From the NCBI GenBank assembly GCA_024644405.1, contig JAHELC010000008.1, positions 62,001 through 126,000 on the forward strand: a DNA stretch of 64,000 bases, given 5' to 3'. The notes beneath the pieces were generated by a model. It saw only the letters and a program-made list of their open reading frames with translations, was not told where the DNA came from and ran no database searches. This document shows positions 39,618 through 49,055 of this stretch, one piece after another. Each line of letters starts with the position of its first letter. Within the stretch, counting starts at the first letter, position 1. The position numbers and the translations under genes were made by a program. The stretch is from Nitrospinaceae bacterium (GTDB lineage: Bacteria > Nitrospinota > Nitrospinia > Nitrospinales > Nitrospinaceae).

Positions 39618-40391
39618 ATGCAGCCAATTTATTTTATTATAATCCTGCTCCTCATGATTGTGTTCAGCGCGATCAAAATCCTGCGCGAGTACGAGCGGGG
39701 TGTTATCTTTCTTTTGGGAAAATTTTATAAAGTCAAAGGACCCGGTATCATCATCGTCATCCCCGGTGTCCAAAAAATAGTTAAGGTCAGCCTGCGGACC
39801 GTGGTGATGGACGTGCCCCCTCAGGATATTATCACCAAGGACAATGTGACCGTCAAAGTCAACGCTGTCGTCTATTTCCGGGTGCTCGATCCCCGCAAAG
39901 CCATCATCGAGGTGGAGGATTTTCTGTACGCCACCTCCCAGATCTGCCAGACCACCCTGCGCAGCATACTGGGTCAAAGCCAGCTCGACGACCTGTTATC
40001 GAACCGGGAGGAAATCAACAACCATTTGCAGAAAGTGATCGACGAACAGACCGAGCCCTGGGGCATCAAAGTCGCCAACGTGGAAGTGAAAAACGTCGAC
40101 CTGCCGCAGGAAATGCAGAGGGCCCTGGCCAAACAGGCGGAAGCGGAACGCGAACGGCGCGCCAAGGTCATTCATTCCCTTGGCGAATACGAAGCGGCGG
40201 CAAAAATCGGGGATGCAGCGGACATTATCAATCAACACCCTCCAGCGTTGCAGTTGCGGTTTCTGCAAACCATGCTGGATATTTCGACAGATAAAGCCAC
40301 CACCACCTTTTTCCCTCTGCCCATAGAACTCTTTGGGCCGTTTTTGAGGGAAACCGATTCTAAAGGCAACAACAATCCCGGCACGGCCTGA
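39618..40391 (+). CDS. SPFH/band-7 (slipin-type) membrane protein
   Basis: A 257-residue stomatin/slipin-like protein: N-terminal membrane helix (~4-22), band-7 domain (~22-190) with [20 protein letters not shown] and the slipin pattern [21 protein letters not shown], then a coiled-coil segment rich in Ala/Glu/Arg (~170-200). SPFH proteins oligomerise at the membrane and scaffold proteases or microdomains. Slipins are often paired with an NfeD-like membrane protein; none is beside this gene. The coiled-coil/gluzincin/MoxR genes follow 166 bases downstream on the same strand. Confidence 0.93.
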   Translation: MQPIYFIIILLLMIVFSAIKILREYERGVIFLLGKFYKVKGPGIIIVIPGVQKIVKVSLRTVVMDVPPQDIITKDNVTVKVNAVVYFRVLDPRKAIIEVEDFLYATSQICQTTLRSILGQSQLDDLLSNREEINNHLQKVIDEQTEPWGIKVANVEVKNVDLPQEMQRALAKQAEAERERRAKVIHSLGEYEAAAKIGDAADIINQHPPALQLRFLQTMLDISTDKATTTFFPLPIELFGPFLRETDSKGNNNPGTA

Positions 40392-40557
40392 GGGCCGCGC
40401 CGGTCGCACCACCTCTAAAACCTTGAATCTAGGCAATTAAACCATCCGTCTGGTTAGATGTTTCTGTTCCCGCCTCTGTGTTTTACCCTCCCTTTTATGG
40501 GGAAAAGCATCTTGGGATGTAATAAAATAACCTTAAGTAACCCAAGAGTTTCGAGCC

Positions 40558-43500
40558 ATGGATTCCTCAACGACAATCAAAAACTTTCTGGATCGCGTCC
40601 GCAACAGGCGGCAGGGCGTCCGCCTGATTCAGGGGGGCTTGCAGTTTCTTACGCTGGCGCTCAGCGGCGCGTTGGTCGCCAACCTGATCGCCTATTTCTC
40701 TGCCGATCCCCGTCCTTTTTTGGTTCCTTTCCTTATAATATGGGCCGCTCTTCTGGCGAGCGGACTGGTTTTCCTGTTGATCCGGGGGTTCTTCTTCAAA
40801 ACTCCCCTACAGCAAACCGCCCTGTGGGTCGAGAACCAGGTCGAGGGCCTCAACAACTCCCTGGTCAGCTCGGTGCAGTTGGAACCTCAACTGACCGGGT
40901 TCTCCTCTGCCCAAACCGGTCTGTCACAGGACATGATCCGGGAGTTGATCCGAAGAACCGGGCAACGCCTTCAAACCCTCAAGGTCAACGAGATTGTCTC
41001 CTGGACGCCACTGGTCCGAAGCGGACAATGGACCGCGGGTATTTTCCTGATCGCCTTAACCACGGCCCTGTTTCTGCCTGATTTTATGACCCGGGGTTAT
41101 GAGCGTTGGATGCACCCCCCGTCTCTGGCCCAAGTGACACCGAATTCTGATTTGTCGGACCCAGCCGCGGCCGCACCGGAAAAGGAAATTCAATATTCCA
41201 TCGACCCCCTGATCCTGACATTCAATTATCCGGCTTACACTCGCAAGCAATCTGTCACCCATAATCCGTCGGATGGCAAAATCAAGGTGCTTCCGGGAAC
41301 CGAGGTTCGCCTGAAGGGAAACGTGAGTGTTCCCGTCGAAGGCGCTTCGCTGGTCCTCAACGGCAACGATAATCTGTCCATGACCGTTAACAATAATACC
41401 GGCTTGACGGGGCGGTTCATTGTTAAAGAACCGGGCTTTTACCAGTTTCGCCTCAAATCTCCGCTTGGTAAGAAAACCCTGCTCGCTGAGAAATACCCGA
41501 TAACACTTACCCGGGATGAAGCTCCGAGAATTATTATTTTTCTGGCCAACCCGAAACCCGTCTACTACCTGTCGAACAAGATCCAGTTGTTTTACGAGGG
41601 GGAGGATGATTTCGGCATCCACAAAATCGATCTGGTGATCGATATCGAAGGCCGTATCCAGCGGAAAACCGTTAAAAGGGTCAAAGGCGCCCAAAAAAAT
41701 TTAAAAGACGGATACACCTGGGAACTCAGCGCGATGGATTTCCGGCCCGGCGATCGCGTGCATTATTATCTCGAAATCGAGGACAACGATAATGTCTTCG
41801 GTCCCAATACCGGTCAATCCGAAGTGTTCTCTTTTGATGTGTTCGACGAGCAAAAAAAGCGGCAGGATCTGTTGGCATTGCAGGAACAGTTGATCGATAA
41901 AATGGTCGCCCTGCTGGCGGTAAGCCTGGTGACGGATACCGCCGATATGAAAAATTCGCGCGAAGGCATGGCAAAACTCAAGCAGGTTCTGGCTTCCAGT
42001 TCCAATCAGTTGATCGAAATCATTGGACTCGCCCAATCCATCGAAAGCCAGGCCAAAGGGATCGAATCGTTTCCTCAGCCTTATCTGACCCTGCTGGACA
42101 ATATCATTTCCGGATTCAACGAAATCCGCCAGGACCAGATTGCCGCCATGAACCGGATCACCAATGCCATGACCAAGGCCACTCCCATTGGCCTCAACTT
42201 CCCGCCATTGGAATCCATCCAGGAGCGCCTCATCACCCACCTGGAACGGGATATCCTTTTCCTCATCAAAATCCTCAACCGGGAGCGGATGGAACAGGCG
42301 TTGGATCTCAACCAGACCCTGACCGAGCTGACGGAATCCCTGAGAGAGGAGTTCCAAAAAGCCAAGGACAAAAAAGGCAAGGCCAACACTCCCCAGTTCA
42401 AGAAGGCCCTGGCGAAAATCAAGGAAACGCTTCAGCAAATCATGGAGCAGCTGGCGCGGCAGAACCAGGGCATGTCCGATGAGTTTCTGAATCCCAACGC
42501 GTTTGAAAACCTCAATATGGATTCCTTCTCCGCCTCGCTGGAAAAACTGATGGATCTGGTCAACCAGGGAAAAATCGACGAGGCCATGGAGGAATTGGAA
42601 AAACTGGCTGACGACCTCCGGGCGTTTTCCGAACAGTTGGATGATATGGACGCCAGCCAGGAAAATCTGGTGGATATGCAAATCATGAAGAAGCTCGACG
42701 AAGCGCTGGAAAAAATCGGCAAGCTGGAAGAAAACCAGAAGGGCCTGCTCGGCCAAACCACACAAATGAACAAAACCCTGCGCTCCAAACAATCGGAAAA
42801 GTTTGAAAACCGGCTGGAAGAATTCTTCGCGGACCTGCGCAAGGACGTGCAGGCCATCCTCAAGATTCTGCATAAAGACGAACGGATTCTGGACAGCCAT
42901 CCGGACATGAAACGACTTATCGAACTGATGGACGAGCAGGCGAAAATCAGTGAGCGCATTCAAAAACTGAGTCAGAACGCTATTGACTCCGTCGGCAAAT
43001 CAAAACTCCGTGGTAATTTCACCAAATTGAACAAAGCCCGCGAGCAATTGTCCGCCAATATGGAACAACAACAGGCGCTACAGATGAAAATGTTTTACGG
43101 CTACAGAAATTATCTGCCGGAAATCCTGGAAAAATACAACAAGTTGGAAGAATTCACCGAACTGATGGACCTGTTTGAATTCAGCGCTTTGTTCAAGAAC
43201 ACCTATCCCGAAGTCTTCCGGTGGCAGAACCAGTTCCGTACGTCGCGAAAGCTGAACCCTGAGCTTCTGGATCAAATGAGGGTTGACCTGTTGACCATCA
43301 CTGAAATCAACAGCGAAATTTCCAAGAAACTGGGAACCATGATGCGCGACATCAAACAGGATTATCAAAACCTCATTTCCGAGAAAGACAAGCAGAACAT
43401 GAAGCAAATGTCGGGCAAGCAAAAAGGTTTGCGGCAACAATCGGAGGAATTGTCCCAGATGTTCCGCGAGATGAACCAGGATAATCCCATGATCAGTCCC

Positions 43501-43899
43501 ATGCTGTCGCATAAAATGGATTCGAGCGGGCGGCATATGAAGTCGGCGGAAAAAAGACTGCAACAAAGCCAGATCCCGGAAAGTATCGATTCGGAAAACC
43601 AGGCCCTGCGCCAGCTGTCGGAAACCCGGCAAATGCTGGACCAGTTGAAAGAAGCCAGCCAGCGGCCGAGCCAGACACGGAGTCAGCGCACGATGCGCCT
43701 CGGCCAGGGGCAGGCCCCGGACGGCAGGCGCGGCGGGCGATCCACGCGCATGCAACAGGAGAAGGTCAACCTGCCGACGGAAGATCAATACCAAGTGCCC
43801 GGTCAGTTCCGGGAGGAAATTCTGGAAGCCATGAAAAACAAATACCCCAAACAGTACGAACGCCTGGTGGGCGAATATTACAAGGAGCTGGTGAAATGA
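40558..43899 (+). CDS. Giant membrane/coiled-coil protein (DUF4175-like)
   Basis: A 1113-residue protein. Two N-terminal membrane helices (~25-48, 55-78) and a third near ~160-178 precede an extracytoplasmic-looking beta-rich part (~215-430: DPLILTFNYPAYTRK, GTEVRLKGNVSVP, DDFGIHKIDLVIDIEG). Then ~600 residues of coiled coil rich in Gln/Glu/Lys/Met run to a basic C-terminus. This order (TM pair, Ig-like, long helical repeats) resembles DUF4175 proteins linked to MoxR clusters; the label is by layout, not by motif. It overlaps the next gene by 4 bases, so the products are made together. Confidence 0.8.
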   Translation: MDSSTTIKNFLDRVRNRRQGVRLIQGGLQFLTLALSGALVANLIAYFSADPRPFLVPFLIIWAALLASGLVFLLIRGFFFKTPLQQTALWVENQVEGLNNSLVSSVQLEPQLTGFSSAQTGLSQDMIRELIRRTGQRLQTLKVNEIVSWTPLVRSGQWTAGIFLIALTTALFLPDFMTRGYERWMHPPSLAQVTPNSDLSDPAAAAPEKEIQYSIDPLILTFNYPAYTRKQSVTHNPSDGKIKVLPGTEVRLKGNVSVPVEGASLVLNGNDNLSMTVNNNTGLTGRFIVKEPGFYQFRLKSPLGKKTLLAEKYPITLTRDEAPRIIIFLANPKPVYYLSNKIQLFYEGEDDFGIHKIDLVIDIEGRIQRKTVKRVKGAQKNLKDGYTWELSAMDFRPGDRVHYYLEIEDNDNVFGPNTGQSEVFSFDVFDEQKKRQDLLALQEQLIDKMVALLAVSLVTDTADMKNSREGMAKLKQVLASSSNQLIEIIGLAQSIESQAKGIESFPQPYLTLLDNIISGFNEIRQDQIAAMNRITNAMTKATPIGLNFPPLESIQERLITHLERDILFLIKILNRERMEQALDLNQTLTELTESLREEFQKAKDKKGKANTPQFKKALAKIKETLQQIMEQLARQNQGMSDEFLNPNAFENLNMDSFSASLEKLMDLVNQGKIDEAMEELEKLADDLRAFSEQLDDMDASQENLVDMQIMKKLDEALEKIGKLEENQKGLLGQTTQMNKTLRSKQSEKFENRLEEFFADLRKDVQAILKILHKDERILDSHPDMKRLIELMDEQAKISERIQKLSQNAIDSVGKSKLRGNFTKLNKAREQLSANMEQQQALQMKMFYGYRNYLPEILEKYNKLEEFTELMDLFEFSALFKNTYPEVFRWQNQFRTSRKLNPELLDQMRVDLLTITEINSEISKKLGTMMRDIKQDYQNLISEKDKQNMKQMSGKQKGLRQQSEELSQMFREMNQDNPMISPMLSHKMDSSGRHMKSAEKRLQQSQIPESIDSENQALRQLSETRQMLDQLKEASQRPSQTRSQRTMRLGQGQAPDGRRGGRSTRMQQEKVNLPTEDQYQVPGQFREEILEAMKNKYPKQYERLVGEYYKELVK

Positions 43900-45473
43900 A
43901 CCGCTGGCTGAAACACACCCTGATGATTGGCGGAACCCTCGCCCTGCTGTCCGCTTTCCACGGGCTTGCCCGGGCCGACCTGCAATCCGAAGTCACCGAA
44001 GGTTATCTGCTGATCGATCAATGGCGATTCGAGGAGGCCGAAGCGGCCACGCAGGAACTCCTCAAACGGTATCCGAATTCGGGAGACGTGCATTTTCTCA
44101 ACGCCCGGGTTGAATTCTACAAAGGCAACTACGAGAAAGCGTGGAAGATTCTGGAAACCGTCGATGACAAATATCACACCGTCAAGGAATTCAAAACTCT
44201 GGTCAACAACACCCGCGAAGCCACCTCCGTGTTCGTCACGCAGGAATCGGAGCACTTCATTTTCCGCTATGTCGACGGACCCGACCAGGTGCTGATTCCC
44301 TACGCGATCGAAGCGCTGGAGAAATCCTATGAGGTACTGGGCAAGATTCTGGGATATTTCCCGAAGCAGAAGGTGCGGGTCGAAATTTACCCCGACCGCA
44401 TCCCCTTCGCGCGCATCTCGCCGCTCACCCTGAAAGATATCATGACCTCCGGGACCGTGGCTCTCTGCAAGTACAATCGAATCATGATGATCTCTCCCGG
44501 TTCGCTGGTGCGCGGTTACAGCTGGATGGACACGCTGAGCCATGAGTACGTGCATTACCTGCTCAGCAGTAAAAGCTACAACAATGCACCGCTGTGGCTG
44601 CACGAAGGCATCGCCAAGTACCTGGAAACCCGCTGGCGCCAGGATGCCGATTACATGACTCCCATCATGGAAACCATTCTGGCCGACGGACTGGCCAACG
44701 ATTACATGGTCGCGCTGGAAGACATGATGCCGTCACTCGCCAAACTCAAAAACGCAGAAGACGTCCAACTGGCTTATGCCGAAGTCGCCACCATGGTCGA
44801 CTACATGGTGCAGCAAAAAGGCGAAACTGTTCTGGCTCAACTGGCGGCCAGCCTGGCGGAAGGCACGCCGTTTGAAATGGCTTTGGAAGCCGCCGTCGGC
44901 CAAAGCCTGAATGAATTCCAGCTCAATTGGAAAAAGCACATGGATGGCCGCCAATTGAAAAAAATTCCCGGCCTGACCGTGCTGAAATTTCGTTTCAAAA
45001 ATCACCGCAAGACAGGCGAAAGCGATTCGGCCAAAGAAGCCGCCTTGCAGGAAGCGGGGAACCAGCGGGCACACGACCTCACCCTGCTCGGCGACATCCT
45101 GAAATCCCGCCAGTACATCCAGGCCGCCATCGTTGAATACCAGAAAGCCATCGACGCATCGCAAATGCTGTCCCCCATTCTCAACAACAAACTGGCCGGC
45201 ACCTATCTCCTGCAGAAGGATTACGCCAAGTCGGAAGCACTGCTTCGGGAAAGCTTGAATTATTATCCGCAGTTCGCCACCACCCTGACCCACCTCGGTG
45301 AATTGTTTTATATGAAAAAAGATTATGCCGCCGCCGAGGAATTTTTTCAGCAGGCGGTGCGCATCAACCCGTTCAACCCTCTGGTGCATACCCGCCTCAT
45401 CAACATCTACGCGGCTTTGGGACAAACCCAAAAGAAGGAGCAGCAGGGATTGTTGTACAGCTATATAAAATAG
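43896..45473 (+). CDS. TPR protein with gluzincin (peptidase MA-like) domain
   Basis: A 525-residue exported protein: signal peptide ~1-27, TPR-like helices (~30-100), a metallopeptidase domain (~105-330) with HEYVH (~216-220) and the third ligand region APLWLHEGIAKYLE, then C-terminal TPRs (~385-515: ILNNKLAGTYLLQKDYAKSE). The zinc motif is intact, so proteolysis is plausible; the substrate is unknown. Its start overlaps the giant coiled-coil gene (ATGA). Likely a periplasmic partner of that protein. Confidence 0.88.
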   Translation: MNRWLKHTLMIGGTLALLSAFHGLARADLQSEVTEGYLLIDQWRFEEAEAATQELLKRYPNSGDVHFLNARVEFYKGNYEKAWKILETVDDKYHTVKEFKTLVNNTREATSVFVTQESEHFIFRYVDGPDQVLIPYAIEALEKSYEVLGKILGYFPKQKVRVEIYPDRIPFARISPLTLKDIMTSGTVALCKYNRIMMISPGSLVRGYSWMDTLSHEYVHYLLSSKSYNNAPLWLHEGIAKYLETRWRQDADYMTPIMETILADGLANDYMVALEDMMPSLAKLKNAEDVQLAYAEVATMVDYMVQQKGETVLAQLAASLAEGTPFEMALEAAVGQSLNEFQLNWKKHMDGRQLKKIPGLTVLKFRFKNHRKTGESDSAKEAALQEAGNQRAHDLTLLGDILKSRQYIQAAIVEYQKAIDASQMLSPILNNKLAGTYLLQKDYAKSEALLRESLNYYPQFATTLTHLGELFYMKKDYAAAEEFFQQAVRINPFNPLVHTRLINIYAALGQTQKKEQQGLLYSYIK

Positions 45474-45518
45474 ATTAAACTGGACCAAAGTTCGGCGATT
45501 TTCTCTTAGATTGTATTG

Positions 45519-46388
45519 ATGACAGCTCAGAAAAAATTTAATTTCACGGGCGAGAAACTGTTCCTCTGTGACATGCGGCCGGGGTTCTCCGAGGACGGCG
45601 TCGAGTGCGCCTTGCCCAATGGCAACTATGAGCTTTGCATTGAACCTTCACAGAATGACAAGATACGCGGGTTCAGTCTCGTTCTTGCAGGCGAAACACC
45701 GGACGGACACCTCAACAGCGGCGCCTTCTCGATAGACATGGCACGCGTCGGTATTCTGGACCGCAAAGCCTTTCTGGAATTGTTCGACGGTAGCTGGGAA
45801 GCGCTATTTGATTGGTCCGAAAATGCTTCGGAGAACAAGTGCTCCGACTGGGGTGACTTCCTGTACCACAAGAAGTCGGGACTGGAAGCGCTTTACGTGA
45901 ATATCGGCTCGGACTGCGAGTGCGTCGTCCAATCGCTTCTCTCGGGAACAAAGACGGTGGGTGTTCGTATCATTCCTAAAGCCCCAGCGGTACTCTCGGC
46001 TGACGGACAGGTACCCGGCCACTGGACTCAATTGGAGGTTAAGTGCAACGGAATCGCTGATCCATGGAATTTTTGCGACGACAGGGACTACGAACCAGAA
46101 ATTGAAGACATACTCGAAAATGTAATATCCGAAGTGAGTTTTGTCGATGAAGGTCCATTCCTCGACACAGAAAACATTGATCCCGACGCCGCTATTTCGA
46201 CCTATCGGCAACGCTTCAAGGGAATAGAGACTATTAACGTGTTCCTGGAACACAGTGGGGAGGAAGATTGGAAGCGCCTCTCTATACCGAAATCCTATTC
46301 CATCCCAGAGTTGGGGGCGAAAACGACTTCACGTGAACTGGCAAAAGCAATATTAGATATTTTTAAGAATGCGCGAACGTGGACCTGA
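45519..46388 (+). CDS. Unknown protein inserted in the MoxR cluster
   Basis: A 289-residue soluble, acidic protein; start at the ATG at 45519 without a good ribosome site. It has seven or more cysteines spread through the chain and no membrane segment or signal. No family recognised. It separates the gluzincin gene from moxR, leaving a 45-base and a 63-base gap, unlike the tight overlaps upstream. Its base use looks a little different from its neighbours (more T and A at third positions), which may mark a later insertion. Confidence 0.6.
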   Translation: MTAQKKFNFTGEKLFLCDMRPGFSEDGVECALPNGNYELCIEPSQNDKIRGFSLVLAGETPDGHLNSGAFSIDMARVGILDRKAFLELFDGSWEALFDWSENASENKCSDWGDFLYHKKSGLEALYVNIGSDCECVVQSLLSGTKTVGVRIIPKAPAVLSADGQVPGHWTQLEVKCNGIADPWNFCDDRDYEPEIEDILENVISEVSFVDEGPFLDTENIDPDAAISTYRQRFKGIETINVFLEHSGEEDWKRLSIPKSYSIPELGAKTTSRELAKAILDIFKNARTWT

Positions 46389-46451
46389 TAAGTCTTCATA
46401 GATAACAACTGGTATTGATTTTTTTAAAAATTGAACAACAAAGGATTTTTT

Positions 46452-47456
46452 ATGGCAACCGAAACATCGGCGCAGGACCTGGAACTGGCGAAAGAACTGC
46501 TGGAAGCCAAGGAGAAAGTCACCCGTGAAATACACAAGGTGATCATCGGGCAGGACGAAGTGATCGAGGATCTGCTGGTCGCGCTGTTTTCGCGCGGGCA
46601 CTGCCTGTTCGTCGGCGTTCCCGGTCTCGCCAAAACATTGCTGGTGAGCTCGCTCGCGAAAATCCTCCACCTCAAGTTCAGCCGCATCCAGTTCACACCC
46701 GACCTCATGCCGTCGGACATCACCGGCACGGAAATTCTGTACGAAGACCAGGCCACCAAGCACCGCGAGTTCCGGTTCATCAAGGGCCCGATTTTTTCCA
46801 ACATCATCCTGGCGGACGAGATCAACCGCACCCCGCCCAAAACGCAGGCCGCGCTCCTGCAGGCGATGCAGGAGTTGCAGGTCACCGCCGGTCCCGAAAC
46901 CTATGCACTGGACCAGCCGTTTCTGGTGTTCGCCACGCAGAACCCGATTGAGCACGAAGGCACCTACCCGCTGCCCGAAGCGCAGTTGGACCGGTTCATG
47001 TTCATCGTCAACGTCGATTACCCGACGAAAGAACAGGAAGTGGAAATCGCCCTGTCGACCACCTCCGGCCACAAACCGAAACTGGAAGTGGTGATGCAGG
47101 CCGACCGCATTCTGGAACTGCAGAACCTGGTGCCGCGCGTACCCGTGGCCGAACACGTCGCGCGTTACGCGGTCGATCTGGTGCAGAGCAGCCGCCCCGG
47201 AAACGGCGCGACACCGACCTTCATCAACGAATGGGTGAACTGGGGCGCCGGTCCCCGCGCGTCACAGTACCTGGTACTGGCCGCCAAGGCGCGGGCGCTG
47301 ATGGACAACCGCGTCGCCGCCACCGTCGAGGACATCCGCAGCGTCGCCCGGCAGGTGCTGGAACACCGCATCATCCTCAACTTCAAAGCCGAAGCCGAAA
47401 ACATCAAACCCACCGACATCATCGACAAACTGCTGGCTTCCGTCAAAGCGGGATAG
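46452..47456 (+). CDS. MoxR-family AAA+ ATPase
   Basis: A 334-residue MoxR chaperone ATPase from the ATG at 46452 (AAAGGA upstream). Walker A is GVPGLAKTLLV, Walker B/DEIN is NIILADEINRTPPKTQAALL, sensor 1 is FLVFATQNPIEHEGTYPLPEAQ, and the arginine finger follows in LDRFMF. MoxR proteins activate or assemble partner proteins, commonly with VWA or DUF58 proteins; neither is next to it here. Convergent with mepA, 6 bases apart. Confidence 0.95.
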   Translation: MATETSAQDLELAKELLEAKEKVTREIHKVIIGQDEVIEDLLVALFSRGHCLFVGVPGLAKTLLVSSLAKILHLKFSRIQFTPDLMPSDITGTEILYEDQATKHREFRFIKGPIFSNIILADEINRTPPKTQAALLQAMQELQVTAGPETYALDQPFLVFATQNPIEHEGTYPLPEAQLDRFMFIVNVDYPTKEQEVEIALSTTSGHKPKLEVVMQADRILELQNLVPRVPVAEHVARYAVDLVQSSRPGNGATPTFINEWVNWGAGPRASQYLVLAAKARALMDNRVAATVEDIRSVARQVLEHRIILNFKAEAENIKPTDIIDKLLASVKAG

Positions 47457-47462
47457 AAAAAC

Positions 47463-48164
47463 TTATTTCATCTTCTGACAGGGAATGGCGAAGTCGACGT
47501 GGATATGCTCGTCGTGGCGAACCCAGGCTTGTTTGGAGTTGAATTTCAATTTGCCTTTCAGCTTCCGGCCATACTTCGTCTTGAACAACAGGGGTTGCAG
47601 TCGGGGATCAAAAATAACGCGCTGGATGCCCACCTTCTGTTTGCGGGCGGTTTCGTTCAAAAAATAAATGTGTGCGGCCAGGGCTTCGAAGTCGATCGTC
47701 AAGTTTTCGTACTTCCCGTTTTTATCGAACTCGAGGTTGTAACCGAACTTGTTGAACACACTGGTCGGAAGCGGCACCGACTTCCCCTGTTTATCGACGA
47801 CCGGCACCATGAAGTCCACCGACGTTCCGTTCTGGTGCGTCTTGTGCGGGTAGATTTCTCCGCCCTCTTTCCAACCGGTCTCGCCGTAAACAAACACTTT
47901 ATCCGGAAACTGTTTCGCCAAGTTTCCATAAGCTCCCGTCACGATTGCCTTCACCGTGCTGTGAATATAGGTCCGCCCCAGAAACACGGCCAGCGAACTG
48001 AACGGTTGAAAGTTTTCACCTTCCTTCGGCAGGGCCACGCCTTTTTTTAAAAATCCGTTCGACGTCGTGCCGTAACACACGCTATCTGCTCCGGCAGCCA
48101 GAACTTGGAGAGGACACGCCAGCAACAGCAACAAGCACAAGCTTACCTTTGCCAGATATTTCAT
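47463..48164 (-). CDS. mepA: Penicillin-insensitive murein endopeptidase (MepA-like)
   Basis: A 233-residue LAS-type zinc peptidase that would cut peptide cross-links in peptidoglycan. A signal peptide is at ~1-23. The zinc/active-site segments are YPHKTHQNGTSVDFMVP and VRHDEHIHVDFAIP. Cysteine at ~30 and near the C-terminus may form a disulfide, as in the family. It is monocistronic and together with PBP1A points to active wall remodelling. Confidence 0.9.
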   Translation of the reverse strand: MKYLAKVSLCLLLLLACPLQVLAAGADSVCYGTTSNGFLKKGVALPKEGENFQPFSSLAVFLGRTYIHSTVKAIVTGAYGNLAKQFPDKVFVYGETGWKEGGEIYPHKTHQNGTSVDFMVPVVDKQGKSVPLPTSVFNKFGYNLEFDKNGKYENLTIDFEALAAHIYFLNETARKQKVGIQRVIFDPRLQPLLFKTKYGRKLKGKLKFNSKQAWVRHDEHIHVDFAIPCQKMK

Positions 48165-48197
48165 CCTTACATAATAGGGTAAAAACCGATAAAGGCG

Positions 48198-48866
48198 TTA
48201 CCTGTTTTGTTTGACGAGGGATTCGGGATTCCAGTCGACGGTGAGGCGGTTGCGGCCTTGTTTGCTGCGGCTGGTGTATTCGACATAGCCGTGGTCGGCG
48301 CCGAACAGGAACAGGTCGCGGGTGATCTTCACATCCATTTTGCAGTACTCGATAATCTTGTCGAGTTTGGCCTTGTCTCCCGCCAGGAATTCCTGGTACC
48401 ACTTGAGCGACTCCAGCCCGTCGGCGGTTTTCTGCGCACCGAGCGAGCATTCGGCGAGGTTGTTGAGGCTGAGCCGGTGATTCAGTTTCTTGTGCACATC
48501 GGTCAGCATGTCGAAGGTGGGGATCTCCTGCAAATCGATGTGCTTCTCGTTTGCGTAGGGTTGCAGGACGGTGTAGTCGAATCCGATGACGTTGAAGCCC
48601 ACCACCAGGTCGGCGGTTTTCAGCTTGTCGACCAGTTTCAGTGCGTCCGCTTCCAGGTAGGTGAAGTAGTCCTCGTCCACGCTGTCCCACACCACCCCGA
48701 CGGCGAGTCCCATTTTGTGGATATTGCCCCAGCCACCGACGTCATCGGCGCTTTTCTGGGTTTCCAGGTCAAAATACTGGATTCGGGGTCCCGATGTTTC
48801 CGGTTTGGGAGGCTCGGGAGCCACTTCCGGAGGGGGATCTGCGAATAAATCGAACTGTTCGGCCAT
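48198..48866 (-). CDS. DEDD-type 3'-5' exonuclease (RNase H-like, YprB-like)
   Basis: A 222-residue nuclease domain protein. Exo I is RIQYFDLETQKS (D and E ligands), Exo II is VVGFNVIGFDYTVL, and Exo III is IIEYCKMDVKITRDLF with the Tyr-x3-Asp form (DEDDy). The N-terminal ~28 residues are Pro/Glu-rich and disordered. It belongs to the predicted YprB-like ribonuclease H class, of unknown physiological target. 33 bases upstream of mepA on the same strand. Confidence 0.85.
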   Translation of the reverse strand: MAEQFDLFADPPPEVAPEPPKPETSGPRIQYFDLETQKSADDVGGWGNIHKMGLAVGVVWDSVDEDYFTYLEADALKLVDKLKTADLVVGFNVIGFDYTVLQPYANEKHIDLQEIPTFDMLTDVHKKLNHRLSLNNLAECSLGAQKTADGLESLKWYQEFLAGDKAKLDKIIEYCKMDVKITRDLFLFGADHGYVEYTSRSKQGRNRLTVDWNPESLVKQNR

Positions 48867-49055
48867 GGGGATTTATATCATTTTAGGAGCTCGAAATTCA
48901 AGCGATTAGGCCCGGATCGGGGCAGATTTACCCTTCCTAAACAGCAGGTAAATCCTTTATTTCCCTAAAGTTCGATGATTCCGGAGCCGTTAAATACCTT
49001 AGACTGATAGAGGGTGAGCCTATCACCGATTTTTGAATTTGAAAAGGATTTTGCA

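Noticed and set aside
41701-42963. Minus-strand frame of 420 codons
   Set aside because: Antisense to the coiled-coil gene; its Phe/Leu/Gln-rich text mirrors Glu/Lys/Leu codons.
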